Assembly (NCBI GenBank): GCA_949280095.1 | Contig: CASDHD010000031.1 | Span: forward strand, 1 to 11,978 | Reading direction: 5' to 3' | Source: an uncultured Bacilli bacterium | GTDB taxonomy: Bacteria > Bacillota_I > Bacilli_A > RF39 > UBA660 | Length of the DNA stretch: 11,978 nt | Shown here: piece by piece, positions 1 to 5,404 of the stretch | Numbering within the stretch: position 1 is the first letter of the stretch | How the letters are laid out: every line of letters starts with the position of its first letter | The notes under the pieces: generated by a model | Databases searched by the model: none | What the model was told of the DNA's origin: nothing | The model's input: only the letters and a program-made list of their open reading frames with translations | Program-made: the position numbers and the translations under genes

Positions 1-1
1 C

Positions 2-469
2 TCCACTTTTTTAGGATATAGAAGTAGTGTTATTGATTTGAAACTAAATGTTTTAGAGCAAATGCAAAATGCAGAAGTGTTGGAATCTACTCGATTTGGA
101 ATATGTTTGGGAACTATATTTGTTGGAGCTTTATTATTTACATTATATAAGTTGAGAAAAGAGTCACGTGAACAAAATAAGAGAGATTTAGAAGAGACAG
201 CAGAAGAAAATTGTGACTTAAAAGTTAAATTATTTTATACAAGACATATTTTAGCTGAACAGAAAAATCATTTGCTTTATTTATTACAAGAAAAGAAAAA
301 AGAAAATATCCATAATATGCCTACAGGAGTTCAAGAAATTTACTATTTGGAATATTTAGAAAATTTGAGAAAATATGTAAAACAATTGTGTAAAGAAAAC
401 AAAGGTAATAAACAAGTAGAAACTGAAGAAATCAGTCAAATTTTAGGAAGAACCAAAAAACAGAATTAA
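2..469 (+). CDS. Unrecognised single-pass membrane/coiled-coil protein, probably 5'-truncated by the window edge
   Basis: I do not recognise the family. The frame is open to the left edge with no stop, so the gene probably starts outside the window. If it starts inside, the options are TTG at 38 or ATG at 62, neither with a strong SD. Numbered from the TTG, one hydrophobic segment (about residues 20-38, FGICLGTIFVGALLFTLYK) is followed by a long, charged, Glu/Lys-rich region (about 39-143) likely to form helices or a coiled coil. This suggests a membrane-anchored protein with a cytoplasmic tail. No catalytic motif or signal-peptide cleavage site is visible. The gene ends with TAA about 100 bases before a weak hairpin terminator. 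Cell-surface, mobile-element or phage origins are all possible, and nothing here decides between them. Confidence 0.6.
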   Translation, partial: STFLGYRSSVIDLKLNVLEQMQNAEVLESTRFGICLGTIFVGALLFTLYKLRKESREQNKRDLEETAEENCDLKVKLFYTRHILAEQKNHLLYLLQEKKKENIHNMPTGVQEIYYLEYLENLRKYVKQLCKENKGNKQVETEEISQILGRTKKQN

Positions 470-569
470 AATAGATACTTGAACCATAGGGTTTATGCAA
501 AAATAAAGGATATCACTTTTAATCTTATTACGGAGTAACAATAACACGAGGCTACTGAAAAAGCATACC

Positions 570-600
570 AAGATTACTGTAAGTAGTCTTTTCTTTTATT
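570..600 (+). terminator. Weak Rho-independent terminator after the left-edge gene
   Basis: A 9-bp stem (570-578 with 582-590, one G-U pair) closes a 3-nt loop and is followed by a T-rich run, TTCTTTTATTT. The stem is AT-rich, so it may be leaky. The upstream word 549-556 (AGGCTACT) can also pair with 582-589, giving an alternative 8-bp stem that shares the same 3' arm. Confidence 0.55.
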
Positions 601-692
601 TACTTAGAAAATTATAATTTTAGATTCTCACTAAATCGTGTAGAGCAGTTAAGTGTAATTTTTTTATTTTATAGGAAAGTTTAACAAGGGAC

Positions 693-721
693 TTGAACCA
701 CAAACTAACGTATGGTATATT
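693..721 (+). promoter_or_regulatory. Sigma-A-type promoter for the acetyltransferase
   Basis: TTGAAC (693-698) and TATATT (716-721) are separated by exactly 17 bases. The expected start near 728 would give a leader of about 50 nt before the ATG at 778. This is based on consensus similarity only. Confidence 0.5.
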
Positions 722-777
722 GGAATTAGTTAGAACCAGTAAGTAATGAAGAATATAGTATGTTAGGAGTGCAGTAG

Positions 778-1257
778 ATGATTGTAGAATATGAATCTAA
801 ATATGATGAAGAAATAAAAAAACTATTAGTTGAATTACAACAACATATTGTTCAAATCGACAAGGAACATTACAATATTGTAGGTAATAATTACAAAGAG
901 GAATATTTTAATAAAACAATAGAGGAAATAGAGAAATATAATGGAAAGATGTACCTTTACAAAGAAAATAAAGAAATTTGTGGATTAGTAGTAGGATTAA
1001 TCAACAATGAAGAAATGGATACTTATGATTTTAGAGCACCTAAAAGAGGAAGAATAAGCGAATTAGTTGTACTAAACAATTGTAGAAAAAAAGGATATGG
1101 AAAAATCTTATTAAATTCAATGGAAAAATATTTAAAATCTGTAGGATGTGAGGATATTTTAATTGAAGTATTTGCTTATAATGATGGTGCTATGAAATTT
1201 TATGAAAAAAATGGTTATCATATAAGAACGACTGAAATGATAAAAAAAGAAATTTAA
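778..1257 (+). CDS. GNAT-family N-acetyltransferase
   Basis: This 159-residue protein is the size of a single GNAT domain, which transfers an acetyl group from acetyl-CoA to an amine. The acetyl-CoA pyrophosphate loop is clear: a beta strand (RISELVVL, 92-99) followed by R103-x-x-G106-x-G108. The C-terminal part has N135 and FYEKNGY (141-147), typical of the final GNAT strand and helix. The ATG at 778 has an AGGAG (765-769) eight bases upstream, so the start is well supported. It is cytosolic, with no signal peptide or membrane segment. The gene stands alone with its own promoter and is followed by an inverted-repeat region. The substrate could be a protein, peptide, polyamine or antibiotic and cannot be told from sequence. 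Aminoglycoside resistance should not be assumed. Confidence 0.9.
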   Translation: MIVEYESKYDEEIKKLLVELQQHIVQIDKEHYNIVGNNYKEEYFNKTIEEIEKYNGKMYLYKENKEICGLVVGLINNEEMDTYDFRAPKRGRISELVVLNNCRKKGYGKILLNSMEKYLKSVGCEDILIEVFAYNDGAMKFYEKNGYHIRTTEMIKKEI

Positions 1258-1333
1258 TTGGCTTTCATACTAGTTTTCTGTCAAAAAGAGGTAAAAGACG
1301 CGAAAAGTTAAAAAAAGTATTATAAGATAAATC

Positions 1334-1385
1334 TTTAAACTAAAAATATACATAACTATTGATTCGAGCGTTTTTTTAGTTTAAA
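1334..1385. repeat. Perfect 13-bp inverted repeat overlapping the VanZ-like gene promoter
   Basis: Arms TTTAAACTAAAAA (1334-1346) and its exact reverse complement (1373-1385) are separated by 26 bases. The right arm overlaps the spacer and -10 of the predicted promoter. It could be a pair of operator half-sites or a long-loop hairpin. It is not followed by a T-run, so it does not read as a terminator. Confidence 0.6.
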
Positions 1386-1387
1386 AT
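1359..1387 (+). promoter_or_regulatory. Probable promoter of the VanZ-like gene
   Basis: TTGATT (1359-1364) and TAAAAT (1382-1387) are spaced 17 bases apart. The predicted leader starts near 1394 and contains the hairpins described at 1395-1439. Confidence 0.45.
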
Positions 1388-1394
1388 GAGGTCG

Positions 1395-1439
1395 TAGATA
1401 ATAGCAGTGCATTATCGAGAAGTTATCTATGGAGATAGA
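1395..1439 (+). promoter_or_regulatory. Structured leader with the SD in a hairpin loop
   Basis: Three short stems can form. TAGATAA (1395-1401) pairs with TTATCTA (1423-1429). GATAAT (1397-1402) pairs with ATTATC (1411-1416). TCTAT (1426-1430) pairs with ATAGA (1435-1439), leaving GGAG (1431-1434), the only SD of the VanZ-like gene, as the whole loop. The first stem excludes the other two. No known riboswitch class is recognised, so regulation is inferred only. Confidence 0.35.
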
Positions 1440-1444
1440 AGATT

Positions 1445-1963
1445 ATGAAAGATATGATAGATTTTATTATTTTAATTATTTTGTATTTTGCTCTATTTTA
1501 TAAGAAATGGAAAGTAAAAGGAAAAGATGTATTACTTGTGAATACTACAATGTATATCTATTTATCTTTTGTCTTATATTTTACTTTAATGCCTATAGTA
1601 GCATCTATACCAACTGCGTTTCATCATCATTATAAGGGAATGAATTTAGTACCATTTATTGATGTATTAATGGGTAGAGGAGATTTTATGAGGCAACTAG
1701 TTTTAAATGTTATCATGATGATTCCATTTGGCTTTTTATTTCCTCTGGTTAGAAATGAAAATGCAAAACTAATCAAAACAATATTATATGCATTCTTATT
1801 AAGTTTAAGTATTGAAATATTGCAACCTTTAATAAATGGTTTTAGGGCTTCAGATATTACAGATATCATAACAAATGTGATAGGTGGGATTATTGGGTAT
1901 ATCATGTATTTCATTTTTAAACCACTAACAAATAAAATTTTAAATTGTATAAAAAATAAATAA
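1445..1963 (+). CDS. VanZ-like family membrane protein
   Basis: The 172-residue protein matches the VanZ-like family in length and motifs. About five membrane segments are visible (roughly residues 4-19, 30-52, 84-102, 109-128 and 140-159). Family landmarks are N67-LVPF71, the NVxMMIPFGF block (88-97), a membrane Glu (E124 in SIEILQ) and the RxSDIxDIITN block (134-144) before a glycine-rich helix. VanZ itself gives low-level teicoplanin resistance in vancomycin-resistance clusters. Most chromosomal relatives have no proven function, and no other van gene is present here, so glycopeptide resistance is not implied. The ATG has a GGAG ten bases upstream. Transcription probably starts inside the preceding inverted-repeat region. 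No strong terminator follows. Confidence 0.88.
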   Translation: MKDMIDFIILIILYFALFYKKWKVKGKDVLLVNTTMYIYLSFVLYFTLMPIVASIPTAFHHHYKGMNLVPFIDVLMGRGDFMRQLVLNVIMMIPFGFLFPLVRNENAKLIKTILYAFLLSLSIEILQPLINGFRASDITDIITNVIGGIIGYIMYFIFKPLTNKILNCIKNK

Positions 1964-2001
1964 TATAGGGTAATATAGTGGCCTTTAAAAAAATATGATA
2001 T

Positions 2002-2036
2002 AAATTGCAAGACATACTAAGTGTAGTTAGCAATTT
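2002..2036 (+). other. Imperfect stem-loop between the VanZ-like and DUF362 genes
   Basis: AAATTGC (2002-2008) pairs with GCAATTT (2030-2036), with an inner ACTA/TAGT stem (2016-2019 with 2024-2027). It could weakly terminate VanZ transcription or form part of the DUF362 leader. The run after it is only TTTAAT-like, so a terminator call would be weak. Confidence 0.3.
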
Positions 2037-2069
2037 TAATAAATAGAAAGAAAAGGAGAGAAAACAACG

Positions 2070-2939
2070 ATGGAAAAAGCGAAAGTATATTTTACAAGTA
2101 AAATAGAAGGAGAGAGTTTAGTGCGTCTTTATGATGCATTAGGAGTGAAATTAGAGGGAAACGTTGCGGTGAAACTTCATTCAGGAGAAGAAGGTAATCA
2201 AAATTATATGAAGCCTGAATTTGTACGTGATGTAATAGAATATGTAAATGGTACAGTAGTAGAATGTAATACAGCCTATGAGGGAGAAAGAAATACAACG
2301 GAAAAACATATGGCATTGATGGAGAAACACGGATGGAGTAAATATTTTAACGTGGATATTTTGGATAGTGATGCAGAAGAGATTTTAGAAAATCCAAATG
2401 GGGCAGTTATTCAAAAGAATTATGTTGGTGCTAAAATGAGAAATTATGATTCAATGTTAGTTTTATCTCATTTCAAAGGACACCCCATGGGAGGTTTTGG
2501 TGGAGCTATTAAGAATTTATCTATTGGACTTGCTTCAAGTAAAGGAAAAAATTATATTCATTGTAGCGGAGATATAAATGGAAATATGATGGAAGCAGAT
2601 CATGATAATTTCTTAAGATCCATGGCCGATTCTGCGAAAACAATTACAGATTTTTATCAAGATAGAATTGTGTATATTAATGTAATGGTTAATATGTCTG
2701 TTGATTGTGATTGCTGTCATATTGCAGCAGATCCTTGTATGAAAGATATTGGTGTTCTTGCATCTACGGATCCTGTTGCTTTAGATCAAGCTTGTATTGA
2801 TTTAGTGTATAATTCTACTGATCCAGGAAGAGATACTTTAGTAGAAAGAATTGAATCTAGAAATGGACTTCTTACAATTAAAAGTGCCGAAGAACAAAAA
2901 ATGGGTTCAAGAGAGTATGAATTAATAACCATTGATTAG
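2070..2939 (+). CDS. DUF362 domain-containing protein
   Basis: This 289-residue protein consists almost entirely of a DUF362 domain, without the ferredoxin domain often fused to it. Visible landmarks are KLHSGE (35-40), SHFKGH (133-138), the glycine-rich GGFGGAIKNL (141-150) and the C-terminal ASTDPVALDQACIDLV (231-246). Cysteines cluster at C213, C215, C216 and C223, and could bind a metal or Fe-S cluster. It has no signal peptide and should be cytosolic. The family is linked to Fe-S or redox roles, but no reaction is established for this form. An AAGGAG (2053-2058) lies 11 bases before the ATG. The last codons and part of the stop form the left copy of a 21-bp repeat that recurs at 4211-4231, suggesting DNA was inserted directly behind this gene. 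Confidence 0.85.
   Translation: MEKAKVYFTSKIEGESLVRLYDALGVKLEGNVAVKLHSGEEGNQNYMKPEFVRDVIEYVNGTVVECNTAYEGERNTTEKHMALMEKHGWSKYFNVDILDSDAEEILENPNGAVIQKNYVGAKMRNYDSMLVLSHFKGHPMGGFGGAIKNLSIGLASSKGKNYIHCSGDINGNMMEADHDNFLRSMADSAKTITDFYQDRIVYINVMVNMSVDCDCCHIAADPCMKDIGVLASTDPVALDQACIDLVYNSTDPGRDTLVERIESRNGLLTIKSAEEQKMGSREYELITID
2918..2938 (+). repeat. Left copy of a perfect 21-bp direct repeat
   Basis: It covers the end of the DUF362 gene (last residues ELITID and the first two bases of the TAG stop). All 21 bases recur at 4211-4231. After a 16-base gap, a further 9-base match, ATTGGAAAT (2955-2963), corresponds to 4232-4240, which directly abuts the right copy. Confidence 0.9.
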
Positions 2940-3017
2940 TCAGATTCTAACTTGATTGGAAATAAAAAATATGAATAAAAGAAGATAAATAATAAGTGGA
3001 AATTATAGTATCAAATG

Positions 3018-3026
3018 TGATATTAT
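3018..3026 (+). promoter_or_regulatory. Extended -10 promoter element for the serine hydrolase gene
   Basis: TGATATTAT fits an extended -10 (TGnTATAAT). No convincing -35 is seen 17 bases upstream. It lies inside the putative insert, so the gene could be transcribed on its own. Confidence 0.4.
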
Positions 3027-3053
3027 AAATCTATGTATGAATGAGGTAATATT

Positions 3054-4169
3054 ATGAATATTGATTTAAAAAAATATACTAAATTTCATTCACCTGGGTA
3101 TGTAATAGAAATATATAATAGCGGAAATTGTGAAGAAATTATTGTTGGAAACAGAGAAATAAAACCAACTATTAAAGAATGTAATACTGATACACTTTAT
3201 GATATTGCATCCTTAACTAAAGTTTTTACAGCTACTTTGGTATACATAGCTTATGAAGAAAGAAAATTAAATATTTATGATTATATTAAAAATATTGATA
3301 ATAGGTTTTTGTTTTTAGATAATATAACCATAATAGATTTATTGAGTCATAATCAGGAAATATGGACAAATGGTTATTTAGGAAATGCAAAAAATAAAGA
3401 AGAATTCTATAAAATCCTATTTTCTGCAAATATAAAGAGTGATTTTCCCACTTATGTTGATACTCATTATATTATCCTTTCAACTATTCTTGAAAAAATT
3501 TATAATAAATCATTTGATAAAATTCTAGAAGAAAAAATATTTAAAAAGTTAAATTTAAAAAAAACAACTGTTAATCCAAAGGGTAGTAATATTGCATCCA
3601 ATAATTATGAAACTCTAAATAATGAAATCATTGACTATATTAAGTCTGGATTAATTCATGATACAAAGGCACGTGTTGGAAAAAGTTTTGGAATAATTAC
3701 AGGACATGCTTCCATTTTTACTACTGCAATGGAATTATTAGAATTTTTAAAAAGTTTTTTTAATCATAAACTTTTATCACAAAAAACAATAGATTTAATG
3801 TTAGACCATAGTAATAGAAATATTGAAAATTATCGAATATTAAGAAACGTGGTTCTAGATGCTGATATTAATCAAATGTATCAAAATGCTATTAAGAACA
3901 ATTTAGATTTAAAATTAATGAAAACATATAATAATATGGGAGTACGTTATCGAAACAATATTAAAGCTTTAAATGACATTCCATTAAATTGTAGTGATAA
4001 TTCAATAACTTTTAGTGGATATACAGGTCCTTCTTTTTTAATTGATTTTGATAAAAAAATAATCATAGTTGTAATGTGTAATGTTATGCATAATACCAAG
4101 TTAAACCGTTTTGAAAGAAAATATATTACAGACAATATTATAGAAAATATATATAATAAAATATCATAA
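3054..4169 (+). CDS. Beta-lactamase-family serine hydrolase (penicillin-binding-protein-like fold)
   Basis: This 371-residue protein has the layout of the serine beta-lactamase/esterase superfamily. The nucleophile motif is S53-LT-K56 in DIASLTKVFTA. A Tyr motif, Y134-V-D136, stands in place of YxN and is followed by the usual ILSTILEKI helix. The block HD (202-203) to GHASIFTTA (217-225) matches the GHAGLFST region of this family. The third active-site motif, normally HTG in an HTGFTG loop, reads FSGYTG (320-325), so the His is lost. It has no signal peptide, which suggests a cytosolic enzyme rather than a secreted beta-lactamase; an esterase, amidase or peptidase role is more likely than drug resistance. 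GAGG (3043-3046) lies 7 bases before the ATG. The gene sits alone between the 21-bp repeats. Confidence 0.85.
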   Translation: MNIDLKKYTKFHSPGYVIEIYNSGNCEEIIVGNREIKPTIKECNTDTLYDIASLTKVFTATLVYIAYEERKLNIYDYIKNIDNRFLFLDNITIIDLLSHNQEIWTNGYLGNAKNKEEFYKILFSANIKSDFPTYVDTHYIILSTILEKIYNKSFDKILEEKIFKKLNLKKTTVNPKGSNIASNNYETLNNEIIDYIKSGLIHDTKARVGKSFGIITGHASIFTTAMELLEFLKSFFNHKLLSQKTIDLMLDHSNRNIENYRILRNVVLDADINQMYQNAIKNNLDLKLMKTYNNMGVRYRNNIKALNDIPLNCSDNSITFSGYTGPSFLIDFDKKIIIVVMCNVMHNTKLNRFERKYITDNIIENIYNKIS

Positions 4170-4171
4170 TA

Positions 4172-4195
4172 ATTTATTTTTGATTTAAAATAAAT
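4172..4195. repeat. AT-only 9-bp hairpin after the serine hydrolase gene
   Basis: ATTTATTTT (4172-4180) pairs perfectly with AAAATAAAT (4187-4195) around a 6-nt loop. The stem has no GC pairs and an A-run, not a T-run, follows it, so it is a poor terminator at best. Confidence 0.4.
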
Positions 4196-4210
4196 AAAAA
4201 TATATATTCT

Positions 4211-4231
4211 TGAATTAATAACCATTGATTA
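4211..4231 (+). repeat. Right copy of the 21-bp direct repeat
   Basis: It is identical to 2918-2938. Read in the DUF362 frame it encodes ELITID followed by TAA, so it also restores a stop. No open frame precedes it: an in-frame TAA lies at 4191-4193. It directly abuts the dyad at 4231-4256. Confidence 0.9.
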
Positions 4232-4257
4232 ATTGGAAATGCATTTTAACCAATTTT
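4231..4257 (+). terminator. Possible original terminator of the DUF362 gene, now beyond the insert
   Basis: AATTGG (4231-4236) pairs with CCAATT (4250-4255), enclosing a palindromic AAATGCATTT (4237-4246) and followed by a short T-run. It sits at the right edge of the insert. Half of it (ATTGGAAAT) is echoed at 2955-2963 next to the left repeat. The stem is short, so activity is uncertain. Confidence 0.3.
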
Positions 4258-4258
4258 G

Positions 4259-4267
4259 TGTTAAAAT
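4259..4267 (+). promoter_or_regulatory. Extended -10 promoter of the tRNA-Arg gene
   Basis: TGTTAAAAT matches an extended -10 and ends 9 bases before the mature tRNA start. No good -35 is visible at the usual distance. Confidence 0.45.
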
Positions 4268-4276
4268 GATTTTAAT

Positions 4277-4352
4277 GTTCCCGTAGTTTATTTGGATAAA
4301 ACGAGGCCCTCCTAAGGCTTAGCGGACAGTTCGAATCTGTCCGGGAACACCA
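4277..4352 (+). tRNA. tRNA-Arg (anticodon CCU)
   Basis: The 76-nt cloverleaf is complete with encoded CCA. The acceptor stem is GTTCCCG (4277-4283) with CGGGAAC (4342-4348), followed by discriminator A and CCA. The D stem is GTTT/AAAC (4286-4289 with 4299-4302). The anticodon stem AGGCC/GGCTT (4304-4308 with 4316-4320) has one G-U pair. The anticodon loop CTCCTAA (4309-4315) places CCT at 34-36, which reads AGG. The T stem is GACAG/CTGTC around TTCGAAT. No T-run follows, so transcription may continue into the next gene. tRNA-Arg genes are common integration landmarks, and here a likely insertion lies just upstream. Confidence 0.97.
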
Positions 4353-4408
4353 GATTGTTAAAAAACATAAGTTTTAAGTGATAAATGAATCAGAAAGAGG
4401 ATATAGAA

Positions 4409-4849
4409 ATGAATGATGATGAATTAAAAAAAGAGTTAGAAAAATTAAAAAAAGGTAATTTTTTATATTTATCAGAATGGTCTGCTGGTAACGGAAAGGG
4501 CAGTTATTCTGGATATTTAGTTTGTTTCACTGATAAAAGTCTTTATGAGTTTGAATCTATTGGGACATTTAATACAACATTTGAAACACATGCAAATATA
4601 AATAAATTGTTGACCATTTCTGATGAAAGCGAAGATAAATTAGTTGATTTTATAAAAAATGAGAAGTTATTTTATTTTGATAAAGTAGAAAAATTAGTAA
4701 TGGATTATGGAACTACAGTTGAAGTGTCCATGAATAATATCCATAGTGAAGTGATAAACGCTGATAGTATGTGTTCTCAGGGAAGATTTTTTATTTATAA
4801 TCATTTATTAGAGATAATTAAAGATATTATCAAATGTGATAAAGCCTAA
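4409..4849 (+). CDS. Hypothetical protein of 146 residues
   Basis: I do not recognise the family. The protein is hydrophilic, with no signal peptide or membrane segment, so it should be cytosolic. After a Lys/Glu-rich N-terminal helix come an aromatic, glycine-rich stretch (YLSEWSAGNGKGSYSGYLVCF, about residues 20-40) and mixed alpha/beta-looking sequence ending in a helix with two isoleucine pairs. The ATG at 4409 is preferred because AGAGG (4396-4400) lies 8 bases upstream. An in-frame ATG at 4385 would add eight residues but has no SD. The gene begins 57 bases after the tRNA with no terminator between, so the two may share a transcript ending at the hairpin at 4887-4917. An immunity-type protein is conceivable from size and context only. 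Confidence 0.7.
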   Translation: MNDDELKKELEKLKKGNFLYLSEWSAGNGKGSYSGYLVCFTDKSLYEFESIGTFNTTFETHANINKLLTISDESEDKLVDFIKNEKLFYFDKVEKLVMDYGTTVEVSMNNIHSEVINADSMCSQGRFFIYNHLLEIIKDIIKCDKA

Positions 4850-4886
4850 CAGAAATAGCTAAAGAATTTAAATATAAAGAAATCAG

Positions 4887-4917
4887 AATTGTAAGAGTCA
4901 CACTTGCAATTTTTTTT
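4887..4917 (+). terminator. Rho-independent terminator after the hypothetical gene
   Basis: AATTGTAAG (4887-4895) pairs with CTTGCAATT (4903-4911) with one U-G pair, around a 7-nt loop, followed by six more T. The 3' arm also contains the -35 box of the next operon, so the terminator and the downstream promoter overlap. Confidence 0.85.
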
Positions 4918-4932
4918 CATATGCTATAAAAT
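4904..4932 (+). promoter_or_regulatory. Promoter of the marR-ABC operon
   Basis: TTGCAA (4904-4909) and TAAAAT (4927-4932) are 17 bases apart. TGCTATAAA (4922-4930) is an alternative extended -10 in the same place. The expected start falls at about 4938-4940, on the edge of the palindrome at 4938-4955. Confidence 0.6.
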
Positions 4933-4937
4933 GATAA

Positions 4938-4955
4938 TGGTTCGATTACGAACTA
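4938..4955. promoter_or_regulatory. Likely MarR operator palindrome
   Basis: GTTCG (4940-4944), ATTA, CGAAC (4949-4953) is a perfect dyad. It extends to 7-base arms (TGGTTCG/CGAACTA) with one mismatch. It covers the predicted transcription start and ends at the SD of the marR gene, where a bound repressor would block initiation. The size and position suit a MarR dimer site. Binding by the adjacent MarR is inferred. Confidence 0.65.
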
Positions 4956-4969
4956 AAGGTGTGTATTAT

Positions 4970-5401
4970 ATGATTGAATTAGAGTTCAGTAAAACTTTAA
5001 GAGATTTAAATATTCAAATTTTTAAAAATGTGAATAAAAGGCATAAGGAATTAGGTATTGATATAACGCCCATTCAAGGAACTATCATCATGGCAATTTA
5101 TGAAAATAACGAAGCTTTATGTCAAAAAAACTTAGAAGCATTTGTTTCTTGTAATAAGTCTACTCTATCTTCTATTTTAGATACTATGGAAAAAAAGGAA
5201 CTCATTCAAAGAAGTAATGATGAATTTGATACAAGGAAAAAAATTATTCTTTTAACCAAAAAATCGAAGGATTTGATTGAAAAAATAGCAGAGGATAAAA
5301 TAGAGTTAGAAAAAAAGATGTGTAGGGGCTTTACAGTTAAGGAAAAAGAAATGTTATTAAAATATTTAAATCAAATGTTAGAAAATTTAGAGAGGATGTA
5401 A
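4970..5401 (+). CDS. MarR-family transcriptional regulator
   Basis: The 143-residue length is typical for MarR dimers. The winged helix-turn-helix is visible: a helix around 50-60, the recognition helix NKSTLSSILDTMEKKELIQR (62-81), and the wing with D87-T-R89 followed by KKIILLT. The flanking helices would form the dimer interface. The ATG at 4970 is chosen because AAAGGTG (4955-4961) lies 8 bases upstream. A TTG-started extension to 4904 would begin inside the terminator and promoter and is unlikely. The stop is 3 bases before the first ABC gene, so the three genes form one operon. The palindrome just upstream suggests it represses its own operon and is released by a ligand, plausibly a compound exported by the ABC pair. 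Confidence 0.92.
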   Translation: MIELEFSKTLRDLNIQIFKNVNKRHKELGIDITPIQGTIIMAIYENNEALCQKNLEAFVSCNKSTLSSILDTMEKKELIQRSNDEFDTRKKIILLTKKSKDLIEKIAEDKIELEKKMCRGFTVKEKEMLLKYLNQMLENLERM

Positions 5402-5404
5402 TGT

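Larger units (their letters stand above)
470..777. other. Intergenic region of about 308 bases with a terminator and a promoter
   Basis: No credible coding frame was seen on either strand. The stretch holds a hairpin terminator (570-600) in its first half and a promoter for the acetyltransferase (693-721) in its second half. The 10-base word ACTTGAACCA occurs twice (477-486 and 691-700). The second copy contains the promoter -35 box; the first has no matching -10. Confidence 0.6.
2939..4231 (+). other. Putative inserted segment carrying a serine hydrolase gene
   Basis: About 1.29 kb lies between two 21-bp direct repeats and contains one complete gene with its own promoter. Deleting one repeat and the insert would restore the DUF362 end (ELITID, then TAA) next to the hairpin and tRNA-Arg downstream. 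The inserted gene looks richer in A/T and in Asn, Ile and Lys than its neighbours. No transposase, integrase or terminal inverted repeat is seen, so how it moved is unknown. Insertion is an inference from the repeats. Confidence 0.5.

Noticed and set aside
682..706. Possible minus-strand tRNA remnant (GGTTCAAGTCCC-like word)
   Set aside because: The word looks like a T-loop, but the flanking bases do not form a T stem and no acceptor or anticodon arm is found.
1445..1963. Glycopeptide resistance cluster
   Set aside because: Only a VanZ-like gene is present. No vanH, vanA/B, vanX, vanR or vanS-type gene is nearby.
1630..2010. Minus-strand open frame of 126 codons opposite the VanZ-like gene
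   Set aside because: It lies across a gene with clear VanZ motifs, has no SD-supported start and resembles no family, so it is an antisense shadow.
2092..2316. Minus-strand open frame opposite the DUF362 gene
   Set aside because: It is the complement of a conserved coding region, with Leu/His/Tyr-rich composition typical of an antisense frame.
3947..4225. Minus-strand open frame opposite the end of the serine hydrolase gene
   Set aside because: It overlaps the FSGYTG region of a real gene and continues into AT-rich spacer, with no promoter or SD evidence.
4904..4969. N-terminal extension of the MarR protein from a TTG
   Set aside because: It would start inside a terminator stem and overlap the promoter and operator. 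The ATG at 4970 has a well-placed SD and gives the normal family length.
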